Shown piece after piece: positions 54,036 through 61,253 of a stretch of DNA of 64,000 nucleotides. This DNA comes from Croceibacterium atlanticum (lineage in GTDB: Bacteria > Pseudomonadota > Alphaproteobacteria > Sphingomonadales > Sphingomonadaceae). The first letter of the stretch is position 1. Each line of letters opens with the position of its first letter. The stretch covers positions 2,728,001 through 2,792,000 of the forward strand of contig NZ_CP011452.2 in the NCBI RefSeq assembly GCF_001008165.2. Direction: 5' to 3'. A model generated the notes under the pieces. That model had not been told where the DNA came from, did no database searches, and saw only the letters and a list, made by a program, of their open reading frames with translations. Position numbers and translations under genes: made by a program.

Positions 54036-54728
54036 TCAGTCCAACCAGGGGTCTGGCTGGATGCGGGCGAGTGGCAAATCGTCTAATGTCTTTTTCAGCT
54101 CGATCTCGTGCACATGGACGTTCCGCGCGCCGTTTCTCCGCATAATCGCTTGAGCACGCTCCTCAGCCTCTGCCGCCCTAGCACGAACAAAAACGACAAG
54201 GCCTCCGCGCCAAAGATCGCGTTCCAATGTATCTGGATCCATACCCTTGGTGAGAATCTTCCGAACGGCATTTGCCAAGGCTGCGCCCAGTAAACCTCCG
54301 CCTGTGCTTGCAGCAATCACAGCCGCCAGCGCGCCACCGGACGCCACAACGGGGGCACCAACCGCCAAAGCTGAAACTGTAATAAGCGTACCAAAGACGA
54401 GGCCCGTAACGGACACTTCCTCGTCATCGGTAACAAGCTTTCGACGCGGGAGGTCTGGAATTTCTGACAGAACTGCTGGATCGGGATAGATGGTCGGCAG
54501 TTGCTGGCGGATCGTATCCCAACTCGCCATCAGATCGATGTCACTTCTATCGAAGCCAGCGGTTGTCAGCTCGGAAACCATGCTTTCCAGAAGGTCTTGA
54601 TTGAAAACTGTTCCAACGACCTCACGTACGCGGACTTTCTCTAATGCTTGATCGTTTTCTCCGGAGGGAGAACCTGAATTGAGGCCGGAATCATCAGAAG
54701 AGCGGTCTTTTTCGCCTTTGTTAGACAT
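54036..54728 (-). CDS. Glycine-rich membrane protein coupled to a BON protein
   Basis: 230 residues. The Ser/Asp/Lys-rich N-terminus is disordered-looking. Next is a small domain (VREVVGTVFNQDLLESMVSE, then LTTAGFDRSDIDLM) like those of stress proteins that start with a flexible alpha/beta unit. A Gly/Ala-rich hydrophobic stretch (about 125-180) looks like a glycine zipper. The soluble C-terminus has NGARNVHVHEIELKKTLDDL. Its ATG overlaps the BON gene stop by one base (TGATG), so they are coupled. Function unknown; association with membrane under stress is inference. Confidence 0.7.
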   Translation of the reverse strand: MSNKGEKDRSSDDSGLNSGSPSGENDQALEKVRVREVVGTVFNQDLLESMVSELTTAGFDRSDIDLMASWDTIRQQLPTIYPDPAVLSEIPDLPRRKLVTDDEEVSVTGLVFGTLITVSALAVGAPVVASGGALAAVIAASTGGGLLGAALANAVRKILTKGMDPDTLERDLWRGGLVVFVRARAAEAEERAQAIMRRNGARNVHVHEIELKKTLDDLPLARIQPDPWLD

Positions 54729-55402
54729 CACGCTGCTGTTCCAACTTTGATATGGTTCGTGACCTTCGTCACACCCGGTGCAGACCAAGCGCTTCTTTCG
54801 GCTTCCCAGCGCTCCGCCCAGGAGTTCACTTCCCCGCTTAGCACGACTTCGCTTCCGTCGGTCTCAACCTTGATTCGTTTGGCTTCGACCTGTGCGCTGC
54901 GCGTCAGGGCGTTCTCGATCTTTTCCCTGATCTCGTATGCTTGCGCTTTCGGCTTCAAGGTAACGAGATTGACGAGATTTTTGATACCCTCGGTGGGGCG
55001 GACAGCATCTTCCGCAGCTTCTCGCTGAAAGTTCCATTCAACTGCGCCCTCAATAGTGACGACTCCCTCCCGGACCACAATCTTCAAGTTGTCGGCCAAT
55101 TCCGGAAGCGCCGATCTGATCGCGCTTATCGCTGCTCTCGCAATTTCCGGGTCAGTTTTCTCATCTTGAGTACGGAGTTTGACCGTTATGTCATTCGCTA
55201 TCGCACTGACGCCCTTCACACGCTTTGCCGCACGTTCAGCCCTGTTCCGGTCTGAATAGGAATGTGTGAAGCCATCTAGCGTGACTACCCCATCCTTCAC
55301 CGACACGAGGATGTCGTGCTGGAATTCAAAACTGGGGTCCCAATTGATTTCTGCTTCGACATCCTGTCGGACCTCCGCGTCCGGTCTCACAGCGCACTCC
55401 AT
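54728..55402 (-). CDS. Triple BON-domain protein 1
   Basis: 224 residues with three BON repeats (about 10-80, 85-155 and 160-224): VSVKDGVVTLDGFTHSYSDR, IVVREGVVTIEGAVEWNFQR, KVETDGSEVVLSGEVNSWAE. BON domains bind membranes or phospholipids; no signal peptide is seen. Start 55402 is chosen because MECAVRPDAEVRQDVEAEI aligns residue for residue with the start of the paralogue at 60386; the longer frame (55456) has no good ribosome site. A Crp/Fnr-like palindrome with CATAAG 22 bases downstream lies just upstream. Confidence 0.85.
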   Translation of the reverse strand: MECAVRPDAEVRQDVEAEINWDPSFEFQHDILVSVKDGVVTLDGFTHSYSDRNRAERAAKRVKGVSAIANDITVKLRTQDEKTDPEIARAAISAIRSALPELADNLKIVVREGVVTIEGAVEWNFQREAAEDAVRPTEGIKNLVNLVTLKPKAQAYEIREKIENALTRSAQVEAKRIKVETDGSEVVLSGEVNSWAERWEAERSAWSAPGVTKVTNHIKVGTAA

Positions 55403-55449
55403 CTCATTTTTGACCGGATATCTTATGTGCAGCCTTGGCTGAGCCGGCC

Positions 55450-55463
55450 CTGACATACCTCAG
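55450..55463. promoter_or_regulatory. CTGA-N6-TCAG palindrome, site 2 (BON1 / histidine kinase)
   Basis: CTGACATACCTCAG fits CTGAYNTANNTCAG. Toward the kinase, 22 bases later, is TAGAGT (55486-55491). Toward BON1, 22 bases later on the minus strand, is CATAAG. Both spacings fit a class II activator position near -41.5. Confidence 0.75.
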
Positions 55464-55588
55464 TTTGGCAAATTTCCTTCTCAGATAGAGTGGCAGGACT
55501 GACGAAATCCGACACGGCCCCGAGTTTGCGTCACGAGCAAGATCGGCTTGCTCAGAACTCGCAAGAATATCATTTTTGTGGAGTAATT

Positions 55589-56380
55589 ATGGAGCCTGGT
55601 ATCAACGACCTGATCGCTAGACCCGACGCTTGTGCTCCGCCAATGGTGGACGCACTGCGAGCGCGAAGTGTGGCGCATGACTTGCGCAATGTCCTTGCCA
55701 TTTTCTCGGCCGGCATCAGCCTTCTTGAGCGCTCACACGGCCCTACCGCGCGATCATTGCGAATTTTCGATGGCCTACGCGATGCGGTCTCTCACGGAAA
55801 TTCACTGGTCAGTGAAATTCTTGGTAGTCCAAGGACGGCAGTGGATCGAAGGGAGAAGATTGGGCCTTGCACCTTTCTCTCAAACCTCGAGGCACTAATC
55901 GCCGGTGCGCTTCCGAGTGGAATTGAATGTGAACTTGAATGCGGGGGTTCAGTTTGGCCGGTCGAGGTCGATCCAACCAGTCTGAAATCGACCGTGCTAA
56001 ACTTGGTCGTGAATGCTGCTGAAGCGATGCCGGAAGGCGGGGTGATCAGAATCACAGCGAAGAATACGGAATCGGATGAGAGTGTCCATCATGGGTTGTC
56101 GGGAAACTTCGTAAAGCTCGAGGTCAGAGATGACGGAGTGGGCATCCCAGCTGAGTTATTGAAGCATGTGCTCGAACCGTGTTTTACCACCAAGTCTGAA
56201 ACTGGCGGGACGGGGCTCGGCCTTACTCAGGTCCAAAGATTTGTCGCTGAATCCAATGGGCATTTCGCCGTTGAAACCCATGAGGGAACAGGAACGACCA
56301 TGATCATTTATCTTCCGGCAGCGGATGTTGCAGGAACGACAGGCGGCTGCCGCCCCGCCGGCAGCACACAATCCTTTTGA
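55589..56380 (+). CDS. Small soluble histidine kinase, no sensor domain
   Basis: 263 residues. The H-box-like RSVAHDLRNVLAIFSAGIS is at about residues 26-44, after only a short N-terminus. The ATPase has LNLVVNAAEAMPEGG, DDGVGIP and GGTGLGLTQVQRF. There is no PAS, HAMP or transmembrane part, and no response regulator lies in the island, so it is an orphan. GGAG lies 6 bases before ATG 55589. It could phosphorylate a regulator encoded elsewhere or modulate another kinase. Confidence 0.85.
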   Translation: MEPGINDLIARPDACAPPMVDALRARSVAHDLRNVLAIFSAGISLLERSHGPTARSLRIFDGLRDAVSHGNSLVSEILGSPRTAVDRREKIGPCTFLSNLEALIAGALPSGIECELECGGSVWPVEVDPTSLKSTVLNLVVNAAEAMPEGGVIRITAKNTESDESVHHGLSGNFVKLEVRDDGVGIPAELLKHVLEPCFTTKSETGGTGLGLTQVQRFVAESNGHFAVETHEGTGTTMIIYLPAADVAGTTGGCRPAGSTQSF

Positions 56381-56400
56381 TGATGGAGTAACATGTTCCA

Positions 56401-56595
56401 ATGGCCAGCACGCAGAATGATCCTCCGAACGGCACTGATCCTCGGCCAGGTGTAAAGCCTCCTGGGAGTCGTAAGAACAAGCAGCCAGAGATTCCCAACT
56501 CTCAAGGGATCGATCCGGTGGATGAGGCCGGCAAGGAGTCATTTCCCGCTAGTGATCCACCAAGCTGGGTGGCGGGGCGAGATTCTCGAGCCTAA
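56401..56595 (+). CDS. Small DPVDEA/SFPASDPPSW-motif protein
   Basis: 64 residues, Pro-rich and probably disordered. It ends in GIDPVDEAGKESFPASDPPS, a motif I have seen at the C-terminus of many short proteobacterial proteins of unknown function. It follows the kinase by 20 bases on the same strand, with GGAG about 14 bases upstream, so translation may depend on the preceding gene. Confidence 0.7.
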   Translation: MASTQNDPPNGTDPRPGVKPPGSRKNKQPEIPNSQGIDPVDEAGKESFPASDPPSWVAGRDSRA

Positions 56596-56663
56596 GGGTG
56601 AACTGCCGCCCACTGTCTGATGCAGCGTCGGTGAGCGGCAGAACTCACATAAGTTGGAAGATG

Positions 56664-57164
56664 CTATTTGGCGTTGATCGGAATGTGCCGTGTAGTTTCG
56701 ATCGCTTCGGCCGATCTTGGTATTTTCAACGTCAGAACGCCGTTTCCGAAGCTTGCCGACGCCTTGTCTGCCTCGGTGCCGGCCGGCAGGGTGATGCGCC
56801 GCTCAAAAAGACCGTAGCTTCGCTCGGAATACCCTTTATCCTTCTCCTCAACCGAAGACTTCTTCTCGCCCCGGATAGTAAGCAGCTGGTTCTCGAGAGT
56901 GATTTCTACGTCGTCCTCATGCACTCCAGGTAGCTCAGCAGAAATCTGAATTTCCTTATCGTTCTCGGATATCTCGAGCTTTGGAAAGTCCGCATAGCGC
57001 GTCAACTGCTCAAGAGCTGGCCCACGATAGCCGGGAAAAAGATCGTCAAAGAGTCGATTCATTTCGCGATAAAGCGAACGAACCGGGTCGTTTGACTGAT
57101 CCTGTGCGACTACAGAGTTGTTGTTGCCTGGTTGTCCCCAGGGCATCAGATCACGCATGGCCAC
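56664..57164 (-). CDS. Hsp20 small heat-shock protein 2
   Basis: 166 residues. The N-terminal arm MAMRDLMPWGQPGNNNS is followed by RSLYREMNRLFDDLFPGYRG. The crystallin domain (about 58-160) has FPKLEISENDKEIQISAELP, VEITLENQLLTIRGEKKSSV, SYGLFERRITLPAG and GNGVLTLKIPRS. It is of a different type from hsp20-1 and hsp20-3, closer to class A/IbpA-like holdases of environmental bacteria. AAGG lies about 9 bases before the ATG. I see no ROSE motif in its leader; a CTGA-N6-TCAG site lies about 105 bases upstream. Confidence 0.92.
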   Translation of the reverse strand: MAMRDLMPWGQPGNNNSVVAQDQSNDPVRSLYREMNRLFDDLFPGYRGPALEQLTRYADFPKLEISENDKEIQISAELPGVHEDDVEITLENQLLTIRGEKKSSVEEKDKGYSERSYGLFERRITLPAGTEADKASASFGNGVLTLKIPRSAEAIETTRHIPINAK

Positions 57165-57262
57165 TGCCTTTCTCCTCAGGATTGCTCATCACTCCGCCGC
57201 CCGAGCAAATGCCGATGCAAGGGTTGCGCGTCATGGCATCGCGGTGATTGCGGGCTCCCGCT

Positions 57263-57276
57263 CTGATCTATCTCAG
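57263..57276. promoter_or_regulatory. CTGA-N6-TCAG palindrome, site 3 (hsp20-2 / hsp20-3)
   Basis: CTGATCTATCTCAG fits CTGAYNTANNTCAG. It lies between two divergent hsp20 genes. In the plus direction TAAGGT follows 22 bases later. A clear -10 is not seen in the minus direction. Confidence 0.7.
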
Positions 57277-57335
57277 CTCGAGGCGTAACGATTTATCGTA
57301 AGGTCTGAGCGTAACCTTTGTGACGCGATATGCCC

Positions 57336-57363
57336 CTTGAAGTCGTCTTTGCGGCAACTAGCT
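57336..57363 (+). promoter_or_regulatory. RpoH-like promoter of hsp20-3
   Basis: CTTGAAG again, then 17 bases after CTTG the -10-like ACTAGCT. This is a weaker -10 than the one before hsp20-1, but the -35, spacing and distance to the leader are the same. Confidence 0.4.
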
Positions 57364-57401
57364 AATTATTGGCTGGGTGCCGTATGGACCCAGTGGGATC
57401 A

Positions 57402-57461
57402 GAGGGCATCGGCTCCCTCCGGTGCCTCTCATGTCCGAATTGCTCACAGGAGGATTTGGTT
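57402..57461 (+). promoter_or_regulatory. ROSE-like RNA thermometer in the hsp20-3 leader
   Basis: A hairpin pairs GAGGGCATCGG with CCGGTGCCTC (57402-57429; one bulge, one G-U). Then come TTGCT (57440-57444) and AGGAGG (57448-57453), with the same spacing as before hsp20-1. The upstream hairpins differ in sequence but keep the fold, as expected for a conserved RNA. Confidence 0.65.
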
Positions 57462-57920
57462 ATGAGACTAGACAAAACTACGAGTGCGAGGCCTTTCCGG
57501 TACCCCTCTGCTGAACCGGAGACCATCAACGGTTCTGGTCGCGTCACGGGCCCTTCGTTTCCCCCTTTCAACATTGAGCGGCTTGGTGCCGACTCCTACA
57601 GGGTCACTCTTGCCCTGGCAGGCTTCCGTCCGACCGATGTCGAAGTCGTAAAGCAAGGCAATCTGCTAACAGTCAGGGGCAGCAGTGACACCGATGGGAA
57701 AGACAGGGAAAGTTTTCTTCACCGCGGCATCATTACGCCGCCGTTCGTCCGACAGTTCGAACTCGCAGACTTCATGGAGGTTTTGTCCGCAGACATGCGT
57801 GACGGCCTTCTCGTGATCGAACTGAAGCGCGAGATCCCCGACGCACTGCGTCCGCGACGCATTGAAGTCCGCTCTGAACCGGCGACTGGTGCTGGGGGCC
57901 AGGGGCACTCGCCAAGCTGA
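57462..57920 (+). CDS. Hsp20 small heat-shock protein 3
   Basis: 152 residues, a paralogue of hsp20-1. The crystallin domain is FNIERLGADSYRVTLALAGF, RPTDVEVVKQGNLLTVRGSS, then FVRQFELADFMEVLSADMRD and GLLVIELKREIPDALRPRRI. AGGAGG lies 8 bases before ATG 57462. The upstream block is nearly identical to that of hsp20-1, so the two genes arose by duplication with their leaders. It heads a plus-strand run with the NDUFS4-like gene and terC. Confidence 0.92.
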   Translation: MRLDKTTSARPFRYPSAEPETINGSGRVTGPSFPPFNIERLGADSYRVTLALAGFRPTDVEVVKQGNLLTVRGSSDTDGKDRESFLHRGIITPPFVRQFELADFMEVLSADMRDGLLVIELKREIPDALRPRRIEVRSEPATGAGGQGHSPS

Positions 57921-57991
57921 AGAACACTCCATGACTGGTGCGCATGCTGCTTCGCAGCTGCGTATCCGATGACCTTGAGGAGGAAAGTAAA

Positions 57992-58612
57992 ATGGCTGTG
58001 GCACGATCGAAACCTGCTTCAAAACTGACTTACACGCCGACTTCTCCAGAGTTCGGGAGTATGTTGGAGACAGCTGTCGGTGTCCTGGGCAACGATAATG
58101 AAGAGCCCATGCATATCGGTACAAAGCCCAACGAAGACCCAGCTTGGCTGCGGCACAAAAGTTCGATCCCCGATGGAGCATCGGCGATCATCGAGCCTTA
58201 CCCGGAATCGGTGGCTCAGCACGGCGGGCGCGCGCGAAAGAACGAGTGGCGCTTGCGATTCGAGCCGAGGGAAGAACCGTTCGTCGACTGGCTAATGGGC
58301 TGGACAGGCGGGAGGGATCCATTGATCCATGTCGATCTGCGCTTTCCCGATAAGGAGTCCGCACGAGATTATTGTGAAAGGAGAGGCATCAAATATCGCG
58401 TACACGAACGCCCCAAGACTCGACCTAAGCCGGTAGCGCGACAGGCATTCCAGATGGAGTCGGTGCTGGCACCTTGTTGCTCGCCTACCGGTCCCCATGC
58501 GCTGTGCTGCGGCAAGTTCCCGTGCATAGACGTTCAAGGCTCTGACGATGGCGCGCAACGGCAGCACGAAAGCGCTCCGTCCGGCTCTCCAGTAAAGTCC
58601 AGAACCTCGTGA
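57992..58612 (+). CDS. NDUFS4-like (ETC complex I conserved region) protein with Cys-rich tail
   Basis: 206 residues. Residues about 65-155 match the NDUFS4/ETC_C1 domain: AIIEPYPESVAQHGGRARKN, EWRLRFEPREEPFVDWLMGW, then DPLIHVDLRFPDKESARDYC and ERRGIKYRVHE. NDUFS4 is an accessory subunit of respiratory complex I. This copy is longer, lies far from any nuo genes, and ends in a Cys-rich tail (LAPCCSPTGPHALCCGKFPC) that could bind metal. GAGGAGGAAAG precedes ATG 57992. It lies between hsp20-3 and terC. A role in protecting or altering complex I is inference. Confidence 0.75.
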   Translation: MAVARSKPASKLTYTPTSPEFGSMLETAVGVLGNDNEEPMHIGTKPNEDPAWLRHKSSIPDGASAIIEPYPESVAQHGGRARKNEWRLRFEPREEPFVDWLMGWTGGRDPLIHVDLRFPDKESARDYCERRGIKYRVHERPKTRPKPVARQAFQMESVLAPCCSPTGPHALCCGKFPCIDVQGSDDGAQRQHESAPSGSPVKSRTS

Positions 58613-58641
58613 GCGTTGGATCGCAAGGGGCTTAGTGTGAG

Positions 58642-59673
58642 ATGGCCGATGCAAATATCCTGGCATGGCTTGGCACGAGCGTGGCGGGCACGCCGCTGTG
58701 GGCGTGGAGTCTTTTCGTTACGCTCGTGCTTGGTTTGCTTGCGCTCGATCTGGGTGTCTTCCACCGCGGCGAACGTGTCATAGGCCTACGCGAGAGCCTA
58801 GCGAGCAGCCTGTTCTATATAGCTGCGGCACTGTGTTTTTGCGGCTGGATATGGTTTTCGTTTGGTTCGCAGGCCGGCTTGAGCTTCCTGACCGCATATG
58901 TCCTTGAGAAGAGTCTTTCCCTCGACAACATCTTCGTTTTCTCACTGATCTTTGGATACTTCACGATACCCGCCACGCTTCAGCACAGGGTCTTGTTTTG
59001 GGGTATTCTGGGCGTCCTGGTTTTGCGGGCGCTCCTCATTGCCGCAGGCACCGCCTTGGTGCGGGAGTTCTCATGGCTGCTAACGGTATTTGGCATCCTC
59101 CTGATTGGGGCTGCTGTCCAAATGTTTAGGCATGACGAGAGAAAGTTTTCGTTCAGCCAGACGAGGATTGTAGACAATTTTCGTCGCTGGTTCCGAGTGA
59201 CGGACCAGTTGCATGGCCGCGCGTTTTTTGTACGGTTGACTGACGACTCTGTGCCTTCAAGACACCGCTGGTTCGCAACGCCTCTATTCTTGGCCCTTTT
59301 GCTGGTTGAGTTTGCGGATGTTATCTTTGCCTTTGAAAGCGTTCCTGCCGTATTGTCTATTACACAAGAACCATATTTGGTTTATACATCAAATATATTT
59401 GCTATCCTTGGCCTGCGTGCAATGTATTTCGCGATATCTTCCGGGATGGAAAAGCTACAATACCTGAAGCACACGCTGGCCCTGATCTTGATGTTCATCG
59501 GTGGCAAGATCCTGTATCAGGACTTTGGTGGGCATGTAGAGCCGCTGATTTCACTGAGCGTGACGTTGTTTCTCCTGATCGGCGGAATTGTGTATTCCTG
59601 GTGGCGAATGCGAGAGGCTGGCAAAGCTGGCTCGGCGCAGCAGGAAAAGGCGAGCAGTGAAACGCTCGTCTAA
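58642..59673 (+). CDS. TerC-family membrane protein
   Basis: 343-residue integral membrane protein with about nine helices. Family marks are LDLGVFHRGERVIGLRESLA, YVLEKSLSLDNIFVFSLIFG, FADVIFAFESVPAVLSITQE and YTSNIFAILGLRAMYFA, with acidic residues inside helices. TerC/Alx proteins are tied to tellurite resistance, manganese export and metal loading of secreted proteins. Co-location with Dps and NhaA suggests a metal/pH stress role. It is last in its run, before a perfect terminator hairpin. Confidence 0.92.
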   Translation: MADANILAWLGTSVAGTPLWAWSLFVTLVLGLLALDLGVFHRGERVIGLRESLASSLFYIAAALCFCGWIWFSFGSQAGLSFLTAYVLEKSLSLDNIFVFSLIFGYFTIPATLQHRVLFWGILGVLVLRALLIAAGTALVREFSWLLTVFGILLIGAAVQMFRHDERKFSFSQTRIVDNFRRWFRVTDQLHGRAFFVRLTDDSVPSRHRWFATPLFLALLLVEFADVIFAFESVPAVLSITQEPYLVYTSNIFAILGLRAMYFAISSGMEKLQYLKHTLALILMFIGGKILYQDFGGHVEPLISLSVTLFLLIGGIVYSWWRMREAGKAGSAQQEKASSETLV

Positions 59674-59683
59674 GACCTTGAAA

Positions 59684-59718
59684 ATGATACCCGCGACCTG
59701 GTCGATCGCGGGTATCAT
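59684..59718. terminator. Bidirectional hairpin between terC and BON2
   Basis: A perfect 13-bp stem ATGATACCCGCGA / TCGCGGGTATCAT with a 9-base loop lies between the convergent stops. On the minus strand AAAATG mirrors to CATTTTC downstream, a short U-run. Confidence 0.8.
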
Positions 59719-59723
59719 CCTGC

Positions 59724-60386
59724 TCACGGCTTGATAGTAATCTTGTTTTGGACGCTCGTCACACCGGGCGCGGCCCAGGCAGAGCGCTCGGCTTCCTGAC
59801 GCTCTGCCCATGAGCGTACCGAGCCCTTTAGGGTGACCTTCCCGCCATCGGTTTCGACAATTACGCCTTCGGCGTCGATTTGCGCACTTCGTACCAGCGC
59901 ATCTTGGATCTTTTTCTTCACTTCGACGGGGCTGACCCGCGGCTTAACTACGATGACATTAGATACACTTTTCACGCCCGGTATCGAGCGAACTGCTCTT
60001 TCAGCCCATTCCTTCTGGTAGTGCCATTCGACTGTTCCTTCCAGCGTGACCGATCCGTTTTTAACTACGGCTTTGATCTTATCGGCTACTATCGGAACTT
60101 CCCGCGCAATGCTTTTTACGGCGTCGGAGGCGATTTCCGTGTCGAGTCGCTCAACCGTAACCTTTACTTGAATATCATTCGCAACCGCCTTTACACCGCC
60201 AACCCTTTTTGCTGCCTTTTCTGCGTAATAAGAGTCCATGAAGGTGTTGGTTGTTCCAGCCAGTGTGGCTATACCTTCTTTGACTGTAACCGCGATACTT
60301 TCATGATGCTGGATAGAGGGATCATATTTGATCTCCGCTTCTATGTCCTTTTTTATGCTTTCATCACTACGAAACGGTGTCATCAT
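59724..60386 (-). CDS. Triple BON-domain protein 2
   Basis: 220 residues with three BON repeats, paralogous to BON1 along its whole length: [60 protein letters not shown], ending in ITIKP. No signal peptide. AAGGAG before ATG 60386 (or the adjacent ATG 60383). It shares a divergent promoter region with dps and the fourth CTGA-N6-TCAG site. It is probably a membrane-surface or envelope stress protein, but the function is unproven. Confidence 0.88.
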   Translation of the reverse strand: MMTPFRSDESIKKDIEAEIKYDPSIQHHESIAVTVKEGIATLAGTTNTFMDSYYAEKAAKRVGGVKAVANDIQVKVTVERLDTEIASDAVKSIAREVPIVADKIKAVVKNGSVTLEGTVEWHYQKEWAERAVRSIPGVKSVSNVIVVKPRVSPVEVKKKIQDALVRSAQIDAEGVIVETDGGKVTLKGSVRSWAERQEAERSAWAAPGVTSVQNKITIKP

Positions 60387-60525
60387 TGCTCTCCTTCAAC
60401 AGAAGTCTGTGGCGATCACTCACCACAGGGCTGGATGGCGTGCAGCGAAGAAAGTGTCGCTGAGCCATGTCAGCCCAGCAGAGGAGGAGGGAACATATGA
60501 TGGGCCGGCCAATACCTGCTCGGAA

Positions 60526-60539
60526 CTGACCTATATCAG
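60526..60539. promoter_or_regulatory. CTGA-N6-TCAG palindrome, site 4 (BON2 / dps)
   Basis: CTGACCTATATCAG fits CTGAYNTANNTCAG. Toward dps, TATGAA (60561-60566) follows after 21 bases. Toward BON2, CATCAT follows after 23 bases on the minus strand. Both fit an activator bound near -41. Confidence 0.75.
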
Positions 60540-60683
60540 GCCTTCTTCCCATATTTTTGCTATGAAATGTCGCGTTCGAGGACGAGTCGGATGCCGCAGT
60601 ATCGCGAGGAGTTATTGATCTCAGCGAAGCGCTTCGACCCGCTGCCTTGAAGTCACCCTTGCTGTCAGTGAAGGAGACTGGAA

Positions 60684-61157
60684 TTGGCGGTCGCAACCGG
60701 AATCTTAGAGGAAAAGCAGATTGTCATTGTCGATGGTTTGAAAAAACTATTGGCCGACACCTATACGCTCTACCTGACCACCCATAACTTCCATTGGAAC
60801 GTGACCGGGCCGATGTTCACTAGCCTGCACGCTATGTTCATGACCGAGTACACAGAGCTGTGGAATGCGGTCGACCCAATTGCCGAGAGAATCCGGTCTC
60901 TTGGTAGTTCTGCACCGGGTTCATATGCGGAATTCGCCCGCCTAAGTTCGCTTCCAGATGCTCCTGCTGATCCGCCTGAGGCGACTGATATGGTCAGAAT
61001 CCTGGCTGAGGGGCATGAAGGTGCGGCGAGGACGGCGCGACGACTTGTTCCTGATGCGGAAGAGGGAAATGACCAAGCCACGGCTGACCTCGTGGTTGGA
61101 CGGATTGGTGTACATGAAAAGACCGCCTGGATGTTGCGGTCGATTCTGAAGCAATAG
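60684..61157 (+). CDS. dps: Dps-family DNA-protection ferritin (TTG start)
   Basis: 157 residues forming a hollow iron-oxidising dodecamer that protects DNA from peroxide. The ferroxidase pattern is intact: HNFHWNVTGPMFTSLHAMFM, then the Asp and Glu in AVDPIAERIR. The start is TTG 60684, with AAGGAG 7 bases before it and MAVATGILEEKQ following; no ATG is in reach before the domain. It is divergent from BON2 and under the fourth palindrome. Confidence 0.92.
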   Translation: MAVATGILEEKQIVIVDGLKKLLADTYTLYLTTHNFHWNVTGPMFTSLHAMFMTEYTELWNAVDPIAERIRSLGSSAPGSYAEFARLSSLPDAPADPPEATDMVRILAEGHEGAARTARRLVPDAEEGNDQATADLVVGRIGVHEKTAWMLRSILKQ

Positions 61158-61192
61158 ATCTGCCCCGATCTGGCTTGGTACACCTGTCCGGC

Positions 61193-61241
61193 GCAGCCAT
61201 GGTCCGCCGCCCCCACCCCCCGTCAGGCGGGCCATGGCTGC
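61193..61241. other. Long inverted repeat after dps
   Basis: A 16-bp stem (61193-61208 with 61226-61241, core CAGCCATGG / CCATGGCTG, one G-U) encloses a C-rich 17-base loop. It lies between dps and the convergent interrupted gene. There is no U-run; it may be a terminator or a mobile palindromic unit. Confidence 0.5.
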
Positions 61242-61253
61242 CAAGCTCTCTCA

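Noticed and set aside
57100..57200. Possible ROSE element before hsp20-2
   Set aside because: The leader has GAGCAATCCTGAGGAG and lacks the TTGCT stretch paired to the ribosome site, so the ROSE pattern is absent.
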